Source: Nepenthes gracilis (lineage: Eukaryota > Streptophyta > Magnoliopsida > Caryophyllales > Nepenthaceae). From it: a DNA stretch of 64,000 nucleotides. A program made the position numbers and the translations under genes. The stretch lies in assembly GCA_033239525.1 (NCBI GenBank), contig BSYO01000033.1:8857501-8921500 (forward strand), given 5' to 3'. This document shows, piece by piece, positions 37,201 through 49,916 of the stretch; positions within the stretch are counted from its first letter, which is position 1, and the number at the start of each line of letters is the position of its first letter. Under the pieces are notes generated by a model that made no database searches, had not been told where the DNA came from, and was given only the letters and a program-made list of their open reading frames with translations.

Positions 37201-38730
37201 AGCTATAAGACCCGGTTTTGTTACAATTTAAATTTAACTTATTTCAGGCAAGAACACTACAACTTCCTTCATTTGTTAATTAATTCTTACTATTATCTTC
37301 AAGTATTGGTTGAATCCAATACTTAATTGCCTATTGCAACTATGAAAATATCATGTAGAATAGGGGAAAATGCAGATGGAGGACCGGCCAGTAGCATTAG
37401 AAGTTATTTTGATTTTTAGGCTACTATTGGCCAATTCATCCCATAAAAAAGTTAATTTAGAAGCTCTATTAACTTGGCAAATTCACCATGTTGCTGCACT
37501 GGAATTTTTCTTTATAAATTTGGCATGTTTAATGTGTATAAAAAATTAGTTTGGAGGCTTAAACTAGCTAATTGCCCATTGTTGATGTATTGAATTTTTC
37601 TTATGGATTTCAGCTGGTTCAACCACTGTAAAAATTAGTTTAGAAGCTTTAATGAATCGGCAAACATGTCATGACGTTGGTGCGAAAATCCTTTGCCTAA
37701 ACCTAGCCAGTTCAGTCAACGTAAGTTACCCTATCACTGAATCGACTAAATATGAATTTTGGCATTCGAAAAAATTAGGATATAATGTTGAACCAGGTAA
37801 GTAAAATATTTAAAAATTTACCTGAACTGGTCTAACATCAAGTGCTAATTTTGAAAAAGCAGCCAATAAAAATTTACATGGTGAACTGGTTGCTAAACCG
37901 GTGCAAAAACCAGATAAATATTTACTAATGATGTACTGAGATTTTCTTCGGGATTTTAGCCGGTTCAACCCTTGTAAAAATTAGCATAGAAATTTTAATG
38001 AACTGACTAATATGTCATAACATAGTGACTAAAATTCTTCCCGAAAACTAACCTTATTTTCACTCTATATATCATTGTAATTTTAGTACGTATGTATATG
38101 CTGATTTTAAGTATAAATGAAAACTTATAGGATATTAAGAAATACGATCATTTTCTCAGAATTAAAAAAAAATTAATAAGAAAAATCAAGAGTAAGTATA
38201 TAAGTTTCTATAAAGAATTTAATGGAATTAAGAAACTGAACCAAGGATTTATTAAATGGTGATATTTTCTGGCGTAACTTAGAATATTGTAGTGGTAATC
38301 AAGAATTGCCGCAAGCACCGTGGAGGAATAAAGGCAGCTTTATGGCCCTATCTACTAAGTATAATAGGTATGTGGCACCCATAACGGGGTGTAATAATGA
38401 GGTTAAAATTAAGGTCTTAGATTGTGTGGAGTGAATGTAATCCTTTTTTAAATTTTTTGCTCAATTAGCTAGTAAGGTCTAATAACCCTGATTGCTCACG
38501 TTATGTAAATTTAAAAGTGTTGGTAAGTAAATAAAAAAAGTGTAAGAAAAAGAAAGTTGAATGTATTATGAGATGAGTTTGACCCGACATCGTACCCCTA
38601 TAATACAATGTTTGTGACACCGACGTTGTGGTATTCCTAAGGATCTTGTGTATGCCTATATAATCTATCACATTTTAATATTATAATAATGATTAATCAT
38701 GGAAATAAGAACGGGAGATGTGATAGTAGT

Positions 38731-40358
38731 GAATAAAATAATTCAGTCAATGTTAAATTTTTATTTATTGGCTCAATCCATGTCGACTCCTTATCAAGTA
38801 CTAAAAGTTTAATTTGACAGGACCACCTCTGTTGGTATTTGCTTGTGCTCCTAGAGTGGAAGATTTTATTGTTGACAGGAGTTCATCATCTTGTACGTTT
38901 ATGTAGATTATGATGTGCTCATGCCTTTATTGGGTTTTTTTTTTTTTTTTTGCCTTGCCATTCATTCAAAATTTAGCATAGAATTTTTCAAAACAAATGA
39001 ACACTCTACTTAAGATAACGCGGAAATCTATAATAGTAGCATGACATGTAAAAATTAGTGAATTTATCTGATATTTTTAAAATTCTCCTTTCAATTAACT
39101 TTAATGCAACACTATTGATATTTTTAATTTTAGTATCTCTGAATTTTTGTTTAAATTTAATTACTAAATTTTATATTTACCACAATTATCAGTATAATAT
39201 AATAGAAACTGTAATTTTATTGATAAAATGCAAAGTTGTCAGTAAATTATAAAAGTTAGCTTAATAGTTAATTTAATATTATATAAGAGGTACCTGTAAT
39301 TTCATTAGTAATAAAATAAAATTTTTTAAAAATATTTAATTATTTCAATTATCTTTCAATCCTTATCCATAATAGGCTCGGTCTTGAAATATTTTTACTA
39401 TAGAAAATGGTTAAAACAACATGAAGAAGATTTGTAATATTCGACATTAGGTACGTATTGGTCCAACATGTTGCTCAATCAATCTTCGTTTTTTTATAAT
39501 GGAGGTTTTTTCGTTGACATAACATCTTAAATTGCAGCTCCAAGTAAAAAAAAAAAAATTCTAATAAATAAAATAATATTTTTTAGTTTATTGACATGCA
39601 AAAGAAATGAGCTGTTATTGTTGACACAAAGGTTAATAATATGATATGTATATTTTATATGAAATAATTTTCCATTCCAAATTAAATGAATTGTAATTTA
39701 AAATAAAGTTACAACAGAATTATCATATTAATAATTGTCAAAATTAATAGAAAAAACCTCATTCAATATTCCATATTCATTTATAGTAATCTTAATTTCT
39801 CTAGAAATTATAGAAGTTATGTGTGCTCAAAAATTTTAAAATTGTTAGGTACAGCCTAAATAGGGTTAACTGGATCGATTAACATAATGAGCCCATGATG
39901 GTTAAAGAATCAATTGGCCCATTATGGCTAAAGAATATAATTATGCTTTGACTAGAAAGAACTAAAATCAGGAGAATGATCAAGTGACTGAGTGGTTAAA
40001 TAGCTGAAATGATACAAAAATGATTGAACTATAAATTCGACTAGTAAAAACTCTGAATAATGAATCAGATGATTAATATGATCAACCAATTAATCACATT
40101 AGATGGTTAACTAAACTAGGGGTTTACTTAGCCAAAGTGAGAATCTTCTAATTAAAACCAACTATTCAGCATCATCATTGGATGAAATACTTTTAGAAAA
40201 CCTCTATAAGGCTCGAGATTTTTCGATCAAGTAAATTATAATTAATCGAGGTTAAAGGATGTAGAGAAATTCAAATTGAAGAGTTTTAAATTTCGAAATT
40301 ACTAAACATTAAAATTAAAATATGTGGATTTGGAGACTTCCACCGACTTAAGGATTTC
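38731..40358. other. AT-rich stretch between G1 and LTR E, unassigned
   Basis: No supported gene. It contains a poly-T run (38937-38951) and a very AT-rich part (39000-39840). 39845-40358 contains CGA/GACTAG-type short repeats of the style seen in the LTRs here and may be a decayed LTR. A short open stretch near 38820-38900 (reading VFACAPRVEDFIVDRSSSS) is not enough to call a gene. Confidence 0.4.
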
Positions 40359-41339
40359 AGTAAGAATCATAATTCATTATACTGATTATGTTATAAATTT
40401 GGAAGCTAGAGATTTATCCCGGAACACAATGGTAATACGAAAAATTATCCAATAAATCCGATTAACAACCGATTTAATTACGGTTAATAAAAGGATAACT
40501 CGACCACCGAAATTCCAATTGGCTATTTTAATTGATCTTGGGATAACAAAAAGCTAGCTCAGATACTAAATTTTTAATCAATAGCAACCAAATTAATTTC
40601 GGTTAACCAAAAAGACAACCCGACTACCGAATTTATACCTGATTAGTAACCGAATTTAACTTGGCTGATTAAATATAGCCCAAATCAAATTAATTAAATA
40701 ATATTTAATATACTCCAACACACAAACACACACACGGTAGCCTTATGTCTAGCTGAATTTCTAAGAATTTAGCAGCAAAATACAAAGGGCCCACGGCTAC
40801 TTGAGCAGCACAAGAACTCAGCTGCCACTTCGCAGCTCCACTTCCAAATTTTCTATAGGAAATATATACACACACCTGATAAACACACACGGAAACACTT
40901 GGGCAGTTTAGGAGATAAGAGGCATGGCACTTGGAGGCTAAAGAAATCAGCAAAATTTAGTAAAAGATTAAGCTGCCGCATGGCAGCACTAATACACCAA
41001 CATTCATCAAGAAAGAAGCTGCCACACGGCAGCATATGTTTCCCCAATACTCAATAGGAAATAAGCAACACATGGCACAAGGAAAATCAACACAGACGAC
41101 AGCTTCATGCTTCCAAAAAGCTGATGATTCAGCAAGGCCAAACACACGGCAGCTCAGCAAGGAATTCAGCAAAGAAACAATATCATGGCATAAATATTTG
41201 GCACACACATAGCAGTATATAGCAGCAACACGTGGCATCATTATTAGCAACAAAACGTAGGAAGAGGAGCGAAGTACACCAAGTATGCATCGTGGCAAGA
41301 AATAGGAAAGGGAAGAGCTGATTGTTGAGCTGATTCAGG

Positions 41340-41480
41340 AAATTATATATAGGAAATCAGTGGAGGAAAAATGAAGGGAGAGAAGAGGGAAGTAAGGGAG
41401 AGACACGTGAGAGAAGAGAGGAAGAAAAATAAAGAAAACCGAGAGGGAGAGGAGGCAAAAGCGGAAGGCAGAAGGAGGAT
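41340..41480 (+). promoter_or_regulatory. TATA box and GA-rich leader of LTR E
   Basis: 'attatatatagg' at 41342-41353 followed by about 100 bp of almost pure purine sequence. The open frames in this tract are a composition effect. Confidence 0.5.
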
Positions 41481-41689
41481 GAGCCAAAAGCAAGGGAAGC
41501 AAAATTTAATTTTTGGCATGTGTATTTTAATTCCTTTCTTCAATTGTTGCTGATTCTTGTGAATGCTCCTTAAGTATTGTTGCTCCAATACTCAGTTTAC
41601 TTATTCTTTTTATCATATCAACGTTTTTGCATAAGAAAAGAAACAATGAAAAAAGCTGGAACACCAGTATGAACAAAATCAGAAGCTGA

Positions 41690-43010
41690 ACACCTTGCTA
41701 TGATTCAGATGAACCGGCCACCATCCGACCTCCAAACTGGCTCCAAATTAGTATCCAACTAGCTAAATTCCTTACTGATATTGTGTAAATTCGGCCTATA
41801 AAAATGGGTTGAATGGACCACTGAGCCAAATTTTCAAATAAGTAGCAAAATCCATCCCTATATCTCACCGAAGCTGAGGCTGAATTTGACAGTTCGAAAA
41901 AAAAAACTCAATTGGCCCTCAAATGGGCTAAAACAGCAGCCAAACCAGCCAAGCCCTCAAGTGCTAAGATTGAAGTGTCACCTTGTGAACCGGCTGTCAA
42001 AAATACCTTGAACCGGTCCCTAAATCGGGATCCTAAATAGCAACAAAATCAGTAGGACAACATCTATGTTGACACTGAATTTTTAGGCCTTGAACCCCGC
42101 ATAAACCAAACCCCAAATTGACTGAACCAGTAGCTATATTAACCTAAGTGTCTTAAGATGATGTTGAAGTGTCAACCCGTAAATTTGGACCCAAATTGGT
42201 CACCGAACTGGACCCCTAAATAGTAACATATCCAACTGACAGCATCCATACTGATGCCGAATTTGCAGTCTCTGAACCGAGCCTGAACCAATCCTTAAAT
42301 TGGCTGAACCGGAATTCATATTAACCTAAATATATTGTGGCAATGTTAAAATATCAACCCATAAAATTGGATCCAAATTAGCTACTAAACAGAGCCTCAG
42401 ATCAGTAACAAGTCGGCCCTAGTATTGTGCTGATGTTGAATCTGGCAACTTCGAGAATTAGACTAAACCGGCTGAATCGAAAACCAACCCAGCCAAGTCA
42501 TCATGTACTAAGACTAAACTATTCAATTGTGAATCAATTGCCAAAGATACCTCGAATTGATCACTGCACTGGGCCCTAAACAGTAACTAAACCAGCTGGA
42601 CAGCACCCATGCTGATACTGAGATTGCAGCTACAAATCCAGCCTTGAACCGGGCCCTAAATCGGCTGAACCGGTAGCCATATTAGCCTAAATATCCTGAG
42701 ATAATATTGAAGCATCAGCCTGTAAAATTTTCCACAAATCGGCCTCAAAATCGAGCTTTAAACTAATAGCTAAACCGGCCCAATGTATGCTAAAATTTTC
42801 AGCTTATGGAAAATCATTAAACCATTGAATCAGCACATTAGACCGGCCTATTAATAATAAAATTTAGTGGTAAAAATTAGTATGGATCAATCTTTGAACC
42901 GGCCATTAAATCGACCATAAACCGGTAACCGAATCATCAAGAAATTGTACTAGAAAAACGCACCGTGCTAGCCCCGAACCAATTGCTGAACTGATGGCTG
43001 AATCGACTGA
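41690..43010. repeat. AACCGG-motif-rich tract in LTR E
   Basis: 'gaaccggc', 'aaccggt' and close variants recur roughly every 50-100 bp over 1.3 kb as a degenerate long-period repeat ('ctgaaccgg' plus 'ccctaaat'). Weaker versions occur in G1's LTRs (18220-18780, 37720-38000). Confidence 0.6.
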
Positions 43011-45186
43011 ACATACCACATATTAAATCTGAATTTTTGACATATGTAAAATTTTATATTTGAAGCTATTAAACCGAACAATGCATTTTGTTTCTTTTAC
43101 GACTTACGGTTTCTTACTAATTACCGCATTTTTGGTTCATATGTTCAATATTATGAAAAATTTTAAGGAAAGCTTTATAAGTCTCAAGAAATATGATTAT
43201 TTTCGTTCAGAGAAAAAAAAATTAAGAAGTATTGAAAACAAGTGTAAAGTTTTCATAAGAGGTTTTGAAAAAAAAAAAAGAATTAAGAAATTAAACTAAT
43301 GAATTATTTCAAATAGTATTATTCCCTAACATGTCATAAAATATTATAGTAAAAATTAAGAAATTGCCCCTAGCACCAGAGGGAATAAAGATAGTTGTTA
43401 GGCCCCCTTTACCAGTATATAATAGGTATGTACCACCAACGTCGGGGTGTAATAAGGAGGTTACAACTTTAGATTATATGGATTGAATATAATCCTTTTT
43501 TCGATTGACTGCTCCGTTAGTTGACAAGACCTACTAGCCCTAATTTCTAAAATAAAATGATAAATAAGATTCAGAATATTGATTAAAAAAAAAATTTTCA
43601 AAAAGATGAAAGTTTATGCATATTTTATATGATTCCTATTCTTTTAACAAATATATTTCTATTTTAAGTATAAATGTATATGTCTTTATTATATATATAC
43701 TTTATTGAGTATTTGGCTCACTCTCTTGTTATTTTTTCTAACCCTTCAAATGGTGAGTACGAGTTGGTATCTGGTGAGCAGAATTGAAATCAAAAGTTAT
43801 TTAGGTTCAAGTGTAGACAAATTATAATGGATAATTTTGTGATCGGGAAATTATGTACTCTATTTTGTGATGAATAAATAAATACAATATTGGTATTGAT
43901 TATTTAGTTATACTTTCATAAATTGTTATGGTTATTATTTATACTTTCATAAAATTTTATAGTACTAATTTTGGTACATAGTAACATCTCAAAAGAATCT
44001 GACGTTATATTCTATTCGCACGGGGTTAAAGCCACTCAATATGGCAATCACATGGATCTTGCATACAATGATTATATATATTGTCGTCTTATATAATATC
44101 ATGTATCATTAAGTGTAAACAATGACATGAGACGTCACAACCACTCTCTCAAAGTGTGCATAAAGACAAATGAACTATTCAATTTCTAACTATTATAACT
44201 ACTAAAATTGTGGTCTATTATTCCTTTTTAGGAAACCACCATCAATTGGTAACACGGGTATAAACATACCAACTTTTCTTAAAAAAAGGTGATAGAAATC
44301 GAAAAGCAAGTACAGAATAATAACCCTCTATATATTTGATCTTCTGCATATTACAAAATCTAGTCCTCCATTTCTCACTCTTACTTCCTCATTACTTTTA
44401 TTACTTTCACATTTTAAAGAGAGTTACTAATCTGAGTATCAAAAGTTACACTAGGAAATGAGTATCATCTCCTTTAAACTCTAATTTAACGTAGTGGTAT
44501 GCAAGATCTAAATAAAAGGTTTGATAATTCAACCTGAATTTATTGAAATCATAATCTAGATTCTAGGTAAGCATCATTGATATCATCTATGAAAAATATA
44601 TCAAGCAACTCGTTCCAACCTAATTCAAATCACACCCACTCAAAAACCCTATTTACTCACACTCTTTAACAAATCCAAAAAAAAAAAAAAAATAGTGAAC
44701 AAAAGGGAATATTGACAATCTAGCCAACCAATAAAGGATATACACTCTCATAACATCCTCCTAAAGGAAGGTAGTCATGAGAGCACTCATTTATCGATTA
44801 TTTTAGATATTAGAACTTTGGCTATTCAAATACAAGATATGTCAAAAATATTAAAGTTCCTTTGGAACAAATTTGAGGACCAAATCTAAAAGGATGAGGT
44901 CCTCCAACTGTAAGTCTCTACCTCAAGGATGAGTTCAAAATGAAAGAAAACTGTTACATGTTCGGATCTAGGTCACTTCCGTGTGAAAAGTATTGTTATA
45001 TTTTGATTACAAACATTTGACCAAAGTAAAAGATTAGCCAGAGTGGAAGATTGACGGGAGTGGAATAAAGGCCAGAGCTGAAATTTTTAGAGTAGAATTT
45101 CCAAAGTAAAATTTTCTAAAAGGTTCACAATGCCGGAGAGATAAAATTTGCCGTAGTGGTACCGCCAAGATAAAGTTATAAGGCAA

Positions 45187-45326
45187 GTCAAATACTAACG
45201 ACTAAGGACATTGACTAACGGCCGAGGATATTGGCTAATAGCCGAAGACATTCACTAATGGCCGGGGACATTGGATAATGGCCAAGGACTTTGACTGACG
45301 GCCGAGGACTCTAATTGAAAAAACCG
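45187..45326. repeat. 20-bp minisatellite, about 6 units
   Basis: Units of exactly 20 bp start at 45207, 45227, 45247, 45267 and 45287, consensus 'gacattgactaatggccgag', with partial units on both sides. The right edge grades into 'gactctaattg'. Confidence 0.9.
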
Positions 45327-45499
45327 GTTATCTGCAAAGTTTGCGTAGACGGATTTGTAGAAAGGGGAGTGACTTTCAGAGTTAGTAGTTGACTTTGTAA
45401 AGCAGGTCAACTACTCTCGGCAAGAAGATAATTTTGCAAAGTAAGTGGCAGGCTATGTAATGCATGTAACCGCCTTGCAGTGCAAGTGGTCGCCTGGTA

Positions 45500-45501
45500 C
45501 T

Positions 45502-45538
<37 letters not shown>
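45500..45538. repeat. (TA)n then (TG)n dinucleotide run
   Basis: About nine TA units followed by about ten TG units. It produces spurious short open frames in both directions. Confidence 0.95.
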
Positions 45539-46471
45539 ATGCAGAGTGCAAAACTTGGGGGGAGCGTGGAAGGAAGAAGTAGAGAAAAATAAGGAGTCAT
45601 CATTTTTGCTCTTGTACTCTGTTCTCTATTCTCCTGGGGTTTCTCTAACTAAGGAGTTTTTGTAATCAAAATTTTACTTAGTAAAATTTTTGTGAATAAA
45701 GTATCCCGTAGCTTTTTTCCTCTTATTCAGAAAACAATTTTCATGTCAATTGTATGTTTCCAGTTTTGCATTATCCTCTATTGTGTGCATGTGTGATCAT
45801 CGTCATTATCCTCTCGATTTTACTGCCTTACCAGCACCCTTTGCTAACATCACAAAGGGAAGCTATCCTCTAAAAAGGACGTCATCGCTCTCGAGTCACA
45901 CAACTAAGTTATTCATTTCCAACTCGAAGGATGTCTAAGCTTCGAGACAATGAAGAAAGTCCTGAGTAATGAAATTCTTGGTACACTTAAGATTTTGGAC
46001 ACCCTTCTATCCAATAGGAAGGATTATATAGTAGCATGCATCAACACCTCCTAGCCAGGAAGATACCAATCGTATTTGCTAATTATTCAAAGTTAAAAAA
46101 ATTCTTCAATGCAAAAAAGAATTGCTTCCAATTCTAAAACTAAAGTAGAGCAACAAATTAAGAGAATAGAACAGCAGGCTTCCGAGGAAGCACTACTAGA
46201 CAAACAACCTAACTTAGTCAAACACCGTTCACCTCAACGATTAAAAGGTATTAGCACCCTCATAAATTTAAAATACTAATACTGAAACCCTATCGTAAGG
46301 ATCGAGTTTCCTACTTATATTATTTATAATTTATTAAGCTAATATAATTAAATCAAGGTCAAATGATACAAGAAAATTTGGATTAAAGGGTCCAACATTC
46401 AGAACATGTAATCTGCTATTTGCAAAATTGCAGAACTGGAAATTTTATCAGGAAATCCGCAATATTAAATC

Positions 46472-48329
46472 TGTAATATCCCAAACTTTTATACAATTAT
46501 TTATTATTTTGGGTGTGACAATAATTATTTCTATGAGGTGTATAAATCTTATTAAATTCCGAAGATAAACATTTCATATATGAGGCAGAGAATTGTTGAC
46601 CGGCTAGAGAGAAAGTTGACCAGCCCAATTGAATGGTGACCAGCTAGAATAGTTGGATAGAATTCTAGTAGTTGACCGGAATTGAGTTAACCGGATAACT
46701 ATAATGCCGCGGACCGTAAACGATTAGAAAGAAACTGAAGTCGTCAGAAAGAGGCCGAAGTTATTAGTAAAGATCAAGGACTCATAAAGAGACCAAGGTT
46801 GTTTGGGAGTTAAAAAGTGACTGAGGATTCATGGAGACCGAGGACTCATAGGGTGAAAACGAGAGATAGTAACCGAATAGATAGATGGCTAGAGTGGGTG
46901 GATGACAGAAATGGATCGTTGACCGACCACGAGAGTTGACCGAAATTTAAAATAGTTGACTAAAATTAGCATAGTTGACCGAAAATAATGAATTTACCAG
47001 TTAAGAAATGTTGGCTAAATTTGGGGTATAGATAGTTGACTAGTTTTAATGACAAAACAATTAAAGAAGCAGATGGCCAGTTAGGATGGCAGGCTGGAAT
47101 AAATAAGTTGCCCAGAATTTGAAGAATTAATTAGACGAAAATTTGTTAAGCTGTCTGGATTAAAGAAGATGACTGGATTAGATAGTTGACCAATTGAAGT
47201 AGTTGACCAAATTGGCTCATCGGTCAGTTTTGATTAAGACAACGGAGTGGTCAACTCAGAGCAGGTAAACTACTCTTACCTACTCCAAACTACTCTGATC
47301 AATCTGGAACCTTCTAAATAGGGGGATTGAGCAAATATCAGAAGTAGGTTACCTACCCTACCTACTCTTACCTACCTCATTGCCTATAAATATTGAGTTT
47401 AGGGATTAAGAGGAAAAAGTTTTAAAAGATCTGGAGAAGGGCACGAAGGAGACGAACAAGGCAAAGAAAACACAGGAGAAGAAGTGACGCAAGAAACCCC
47501 AAGCCAAAATGAGTAAGGAAAACTAATGAGCAATTTGTAGGCAAGTGTACCCTATGTTTTTGCTAATCTATGTTTATGAAGAAATTTTATATTCAGTGCA
47601 TGTGTTATGCCCTATATATGAAATTTTTTTACACGGTTCATGTTTGGAAATTGTTAAGAACTCCTCTGTTTATTAAGTTTGATTTTGTAAGGAAATTGGT
47701 AAAGTTTAAGTATGTTACAAAAGGATTGTCTGCATATTTGAATTCTATTAGTCTGCTTATTTAAAGATCTTATCTGTTTGCATATTGTTACCGTTTATGA
47801 AAATATGCATGCCTCTAAAGAACTTCGACTATTGTATGCCTTTAAGAACTCCAATAAGATGCTCTTTTAAAGAACTCCGGTATTTTTCCCTTTAAAGAAC
47901 ACCAGTCTTTTGCCCTTAAGGAATTTTGGTTATTTGGACTTCGGAGTTTTGCTAATTAAGAACTTCGGATGTTTGCATTATAAGAACTTCGATCATTTGA
48001 AACTTTAGAACGGTTTTGACAGCCAAATAGTTATAAGCCTAAAATGTAACCAGTTTTGGACGGTTGAGTAGTGTAAACCTTAAATGTAGTGAGTTTTGAT
48101 AATGGCGGAATAGCTGTAAACCAAAAATGTAGCCAGTTTGGATGGTCAAGAAGCTGCATATCTTAAATGTAGCCAATTTTGATGATGGCCGAGTAGTTGC
48201 AGGCATCTCACACTTATTTGCATTTTGTTAAGAACGGACATGTGCTGTAGCCCTTAAAGAGCTTTGGTCCGTCCACTTAGTGTGAACATTGATGGAGGTC
48301 ATATAAAGGAATATGACCAGCCTGTTACA
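46472..48329 (+). repeat. 5' LTR of element C (1858 bp)
   Basis: Collinear with LTR B: W-box-rich U3 (46590-47215), TATA box CTATAAATAT (47384-47393), GA-rich leader (47415-47490), the AAGAACTTCGG repeat (47815-48005) and the 41-bp minisatellite (48022-48204). It lacks about 600 bp present in B at roughly 9780-10410 and ends CCTGTTACA. Confidence 0.85.
47384..47393 (+). promoter_or_regulatory. TATA box of LTR C
   Basis: CTATAAATAT, followed about 35 bp on by a purine-rich leader. In LTR B the same site reads CTACAAATAC (8757), a weakened version. Confidence 0.6.
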
Positions 48330-48331
48330 AA

Positions 48332-48343
48332 TGGTATTAGAAA
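48332..48343 (+). promoter_or_regulatory. Primer-binding site of element C
   Basis: TGGTATTAGAAA two bases after the LTR, matching TGGTATCAGAGx with two changes. Confidence 0.7.
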
Positions 48344-48359
48344 AAAGAGATGCTTTAGG

Positions 48360-48972
48360 TTTTTTTTTTATTGATTCAGGGCGCAGCAAAGCCAAATCCA
48401 ATCAAGGTAAGGGGGGCTTACTTTTCCTGACGCTGAGTCATCCTATTCAAATTTCACTATGCTAATGAAATAGGAAAAGTTTTCAGATGATATGGACCCT
48501 CAAGAGATGAGCGAGGACCTCCAATTGCTTAGGGGTCGCACTCTGTACTGCTTGGTGGATGAAATCTTCTCTCCTTTTAGAATTCTTTCTCTCATACACC
48601 TTTGCCCTCTTTCACTAAAGAGGAAAGAAAATTCTTATCTGGAAAGCGGACAAAGACCTAAATTTTCATAAGATTCATTCCTAAGCTTGCTTTGTTGCAG
48701 CAAGATGATCAGTCCAAGAGTGCTGGAGAGAAGAGAAAGCGGTAAAAACCTCTTTAATTCAGTCACCAAGCAGTCGGACAACTCTTCAGTAACCCAGGAT
48801 GATTCCTTCGATGCTTCTTTTGCTGTATACTCTCTCCATCCTTTGGAGGTGGAAGAAAGGGCACTTATAAACTACTATAAATACTAATATATAGTAGGGC
48901 CCTAGAACGCTAAAAGGGTGAGAGAACAAGAGTTGTCACGATAGAAAAGAGAAATGACTATAAGGAACCAAC
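48360..48972 (+). other. cob: Nuclear insertion of mitochondrial DNA: cob leader and start
   Basis: Sequence with no counterpart in element B's leader begins with a T run near 48360 and ends at about 48972, after which the leader resumes. Its end reads 'gagttgtcacgatagaaaag' and then ATGACTATAAGGAACCAAC (48954-48972), encoding MTIRNQ, which matches my recollection of the conserved start and 5' leader of plant mitochondrial cob (apocytochrome b). The coding part stops after about six codons. An upstream open stretch (48687-48887, starting MLCCSKMISPRVLERRE) has no family I recognise. Base composition is more balanced than the surroundings. Confidence 0.75.
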
Positions 48973-49135
48973 AATTTGATCTAAATTTATTCAAAAGTTT
49001 AGGATAGACTAAATTTGACCAAGTAAATAGATGACAGTATAAGTTAGACTGGCTAGGCTTAGCTATTTTAGTCCGGCAGAGTAGGTTGACGTCGCAACGG
49101 AGGTGGTGGACTATGAGCCGGTCAGTCACCAAATC

Positions 49136-49330
49136 ATACCCGAAACTGCATTTGCAATCTATAATTTGCTACTACTGAATCTGGAAATTCCAATCAGCAC
49201 CCGAGACCTGCAAATCAGCTTAAATCTGAACTTACAAACTGAAATCTGCAACCTGGAAAGCCTGCGATCTGAAAACAGACCCGAACCATGAACTGAAAAT
49301 TGCATAATTAATTGAATTATAATCAGCCCC
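49136..49330 (+). repeat. LTR D segment with CTGCAATCTG-type short repeats
   Basis: Repeats of 'aaatctgcaa', 'gaaatctgcaac' and 'ctgaaaacag' occur here and in the 3' copy (62125-62243, 63731-63790). This is the reference empty site for the LINE at 62244-63714. Confidence 0.6.
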
Positions 49331-49916
49331 AGGTTGCTGGAAATTTCCAGAATTATGCCTTATGTCATCCAAGCAATCAGCCCAAGTTGTCGGAAATTTC
49401 TATCAGCTTAAGGTGCTGAACCACAAAATAAAAATCTGCACTGTGTTAAAACCTGCCATCTGTCAAGCCAACTCATCTAAATTCCAACAACACCTTAGGA
49501 TCAGATTCAAAGCCATGTCGATTTTGAGATAAGCTTCTAACAATTCAGCTGCCAATTTAGGATAAATCTGACACTAGCTTTAAATCTGGATTTATTCCGG
49601 AAAATTTCTACGGTGGAGAGAGAGCTGCTGAAAAGAGTAGAGAGGGAGAAGAACGAGAGAAGAGAGGGGAAAACCAAAGGGGAGAGAGAGGTGAAGAAAT
49701 GAAGTGTTCCAAGGATTCCAATAGCTAATTTGAGTGGAACTTTTTGATAAATTAGATTAAGGCAAATGCATTCTATGCTTCTTCTTTCTCTTGCTGTAAA
49801 TTCATGTTGATTCCTTTGGGTATTATCATTATAATACTCGTCTCGGTTAAGATTTTAAAGTAAATATAGCATGAAAATTATTTTTCCATGATTTTTGTGA
49901 AGGAAATTTATGTCCT

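Larger units (their letters stand above)
18001..38725 (+). mobile_element. Gypsy element G1 (Tekay/Del-like), with nested insertions
   Basis: A complete plan is present: 5' LTR, primer-binding site, gag, protease, RT, RNase H, integrase with C-terminal chromodomain-like region, polypurine tract and 3' LTR. Flanks GTAAT (17996-18000) and GTAGT (38726-38730) match at 4 of 5. A solo LTR (21410-24964) splits protease from RT, and element F (28328-36664) splits the 3' LTR. Subtracting both nests and duplications leaves roughly 8.8 kb. All coding regions carry stops. Confidence 0.85.
28101..38725 (+). repeat. 3' LTR of G1, split by element F
   Basis: 28101-28327 matches 18001-18210. After element F the LTR resumes at 36670 and from 37726 matches 18211 onward to the end at 38725 (GATGTGATA, CA changed to TA). 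It retains the 36670-37725 section missing from the 5' LTR, including a tandem duplication of about 130 bp (36668-36795 and 36796-36928), a TATA-like stretch (37112-37125) and a GA-rich tract (37130-37200). Confidence 0.8.
40359..44139 (+). repeat. LTR E: isolated gypsy LTR, about 3.8 kb
   Basis: The start (AGTAAGAATC, resembling D's TGTAAGGATC) and the following 'attatgttat' block match G1's LTR start. The last 800 bp match the ends of the G1 and D LTRs (the 'ggaataaag' and 'ggggtgtaataaggaggtta' blocks near 43380-43460), ending GACGTCACA. A TATA-like motif (41345-41351) precedes a GA-rich tract (41365-41480). 41690-43010 is packed with AACCGG motifs. No primer-binding site follows, so it is a solo LTR or a remnant; the five flanking bases do not match. 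Confidence 0.65.
44140..46293. other. Unassigned stretch with LTR-like promoter features
   Basis: No gene is supported. It contains a 20-bp minisatellite (45187-45326), a TA run then a TG run (45500-45538) that could serve as a TATA region, and AATAAA near 45696. A 56-codon open stretch at 46109-46279 starts MQKRIASNSKTKVEQQIKRI and is coiled-coil-like, but has no family I recognise. It may be a decayed LTR and leader. Confidence 0.4.
46472..49130 (+). mobile_element. Element C: LTR plus short leader, AAATC duplication
   Basis: Starts TGTAATATCCC. Flanked by AAATC at 46467-46471 and 49131-49135; D's 3' LTR shows the empty site at about 62120. It contains a full LTR (46472-48329), a primer-binding site (48332), a leader collinear with B's leader (3563-3700 versus 48975-49075), and only about the last 40 bp of the 3' LTR (about 49096-49130). 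All coding sequence is gone. A mitochondrial insert interrupts the leader. Confidence 0.85.
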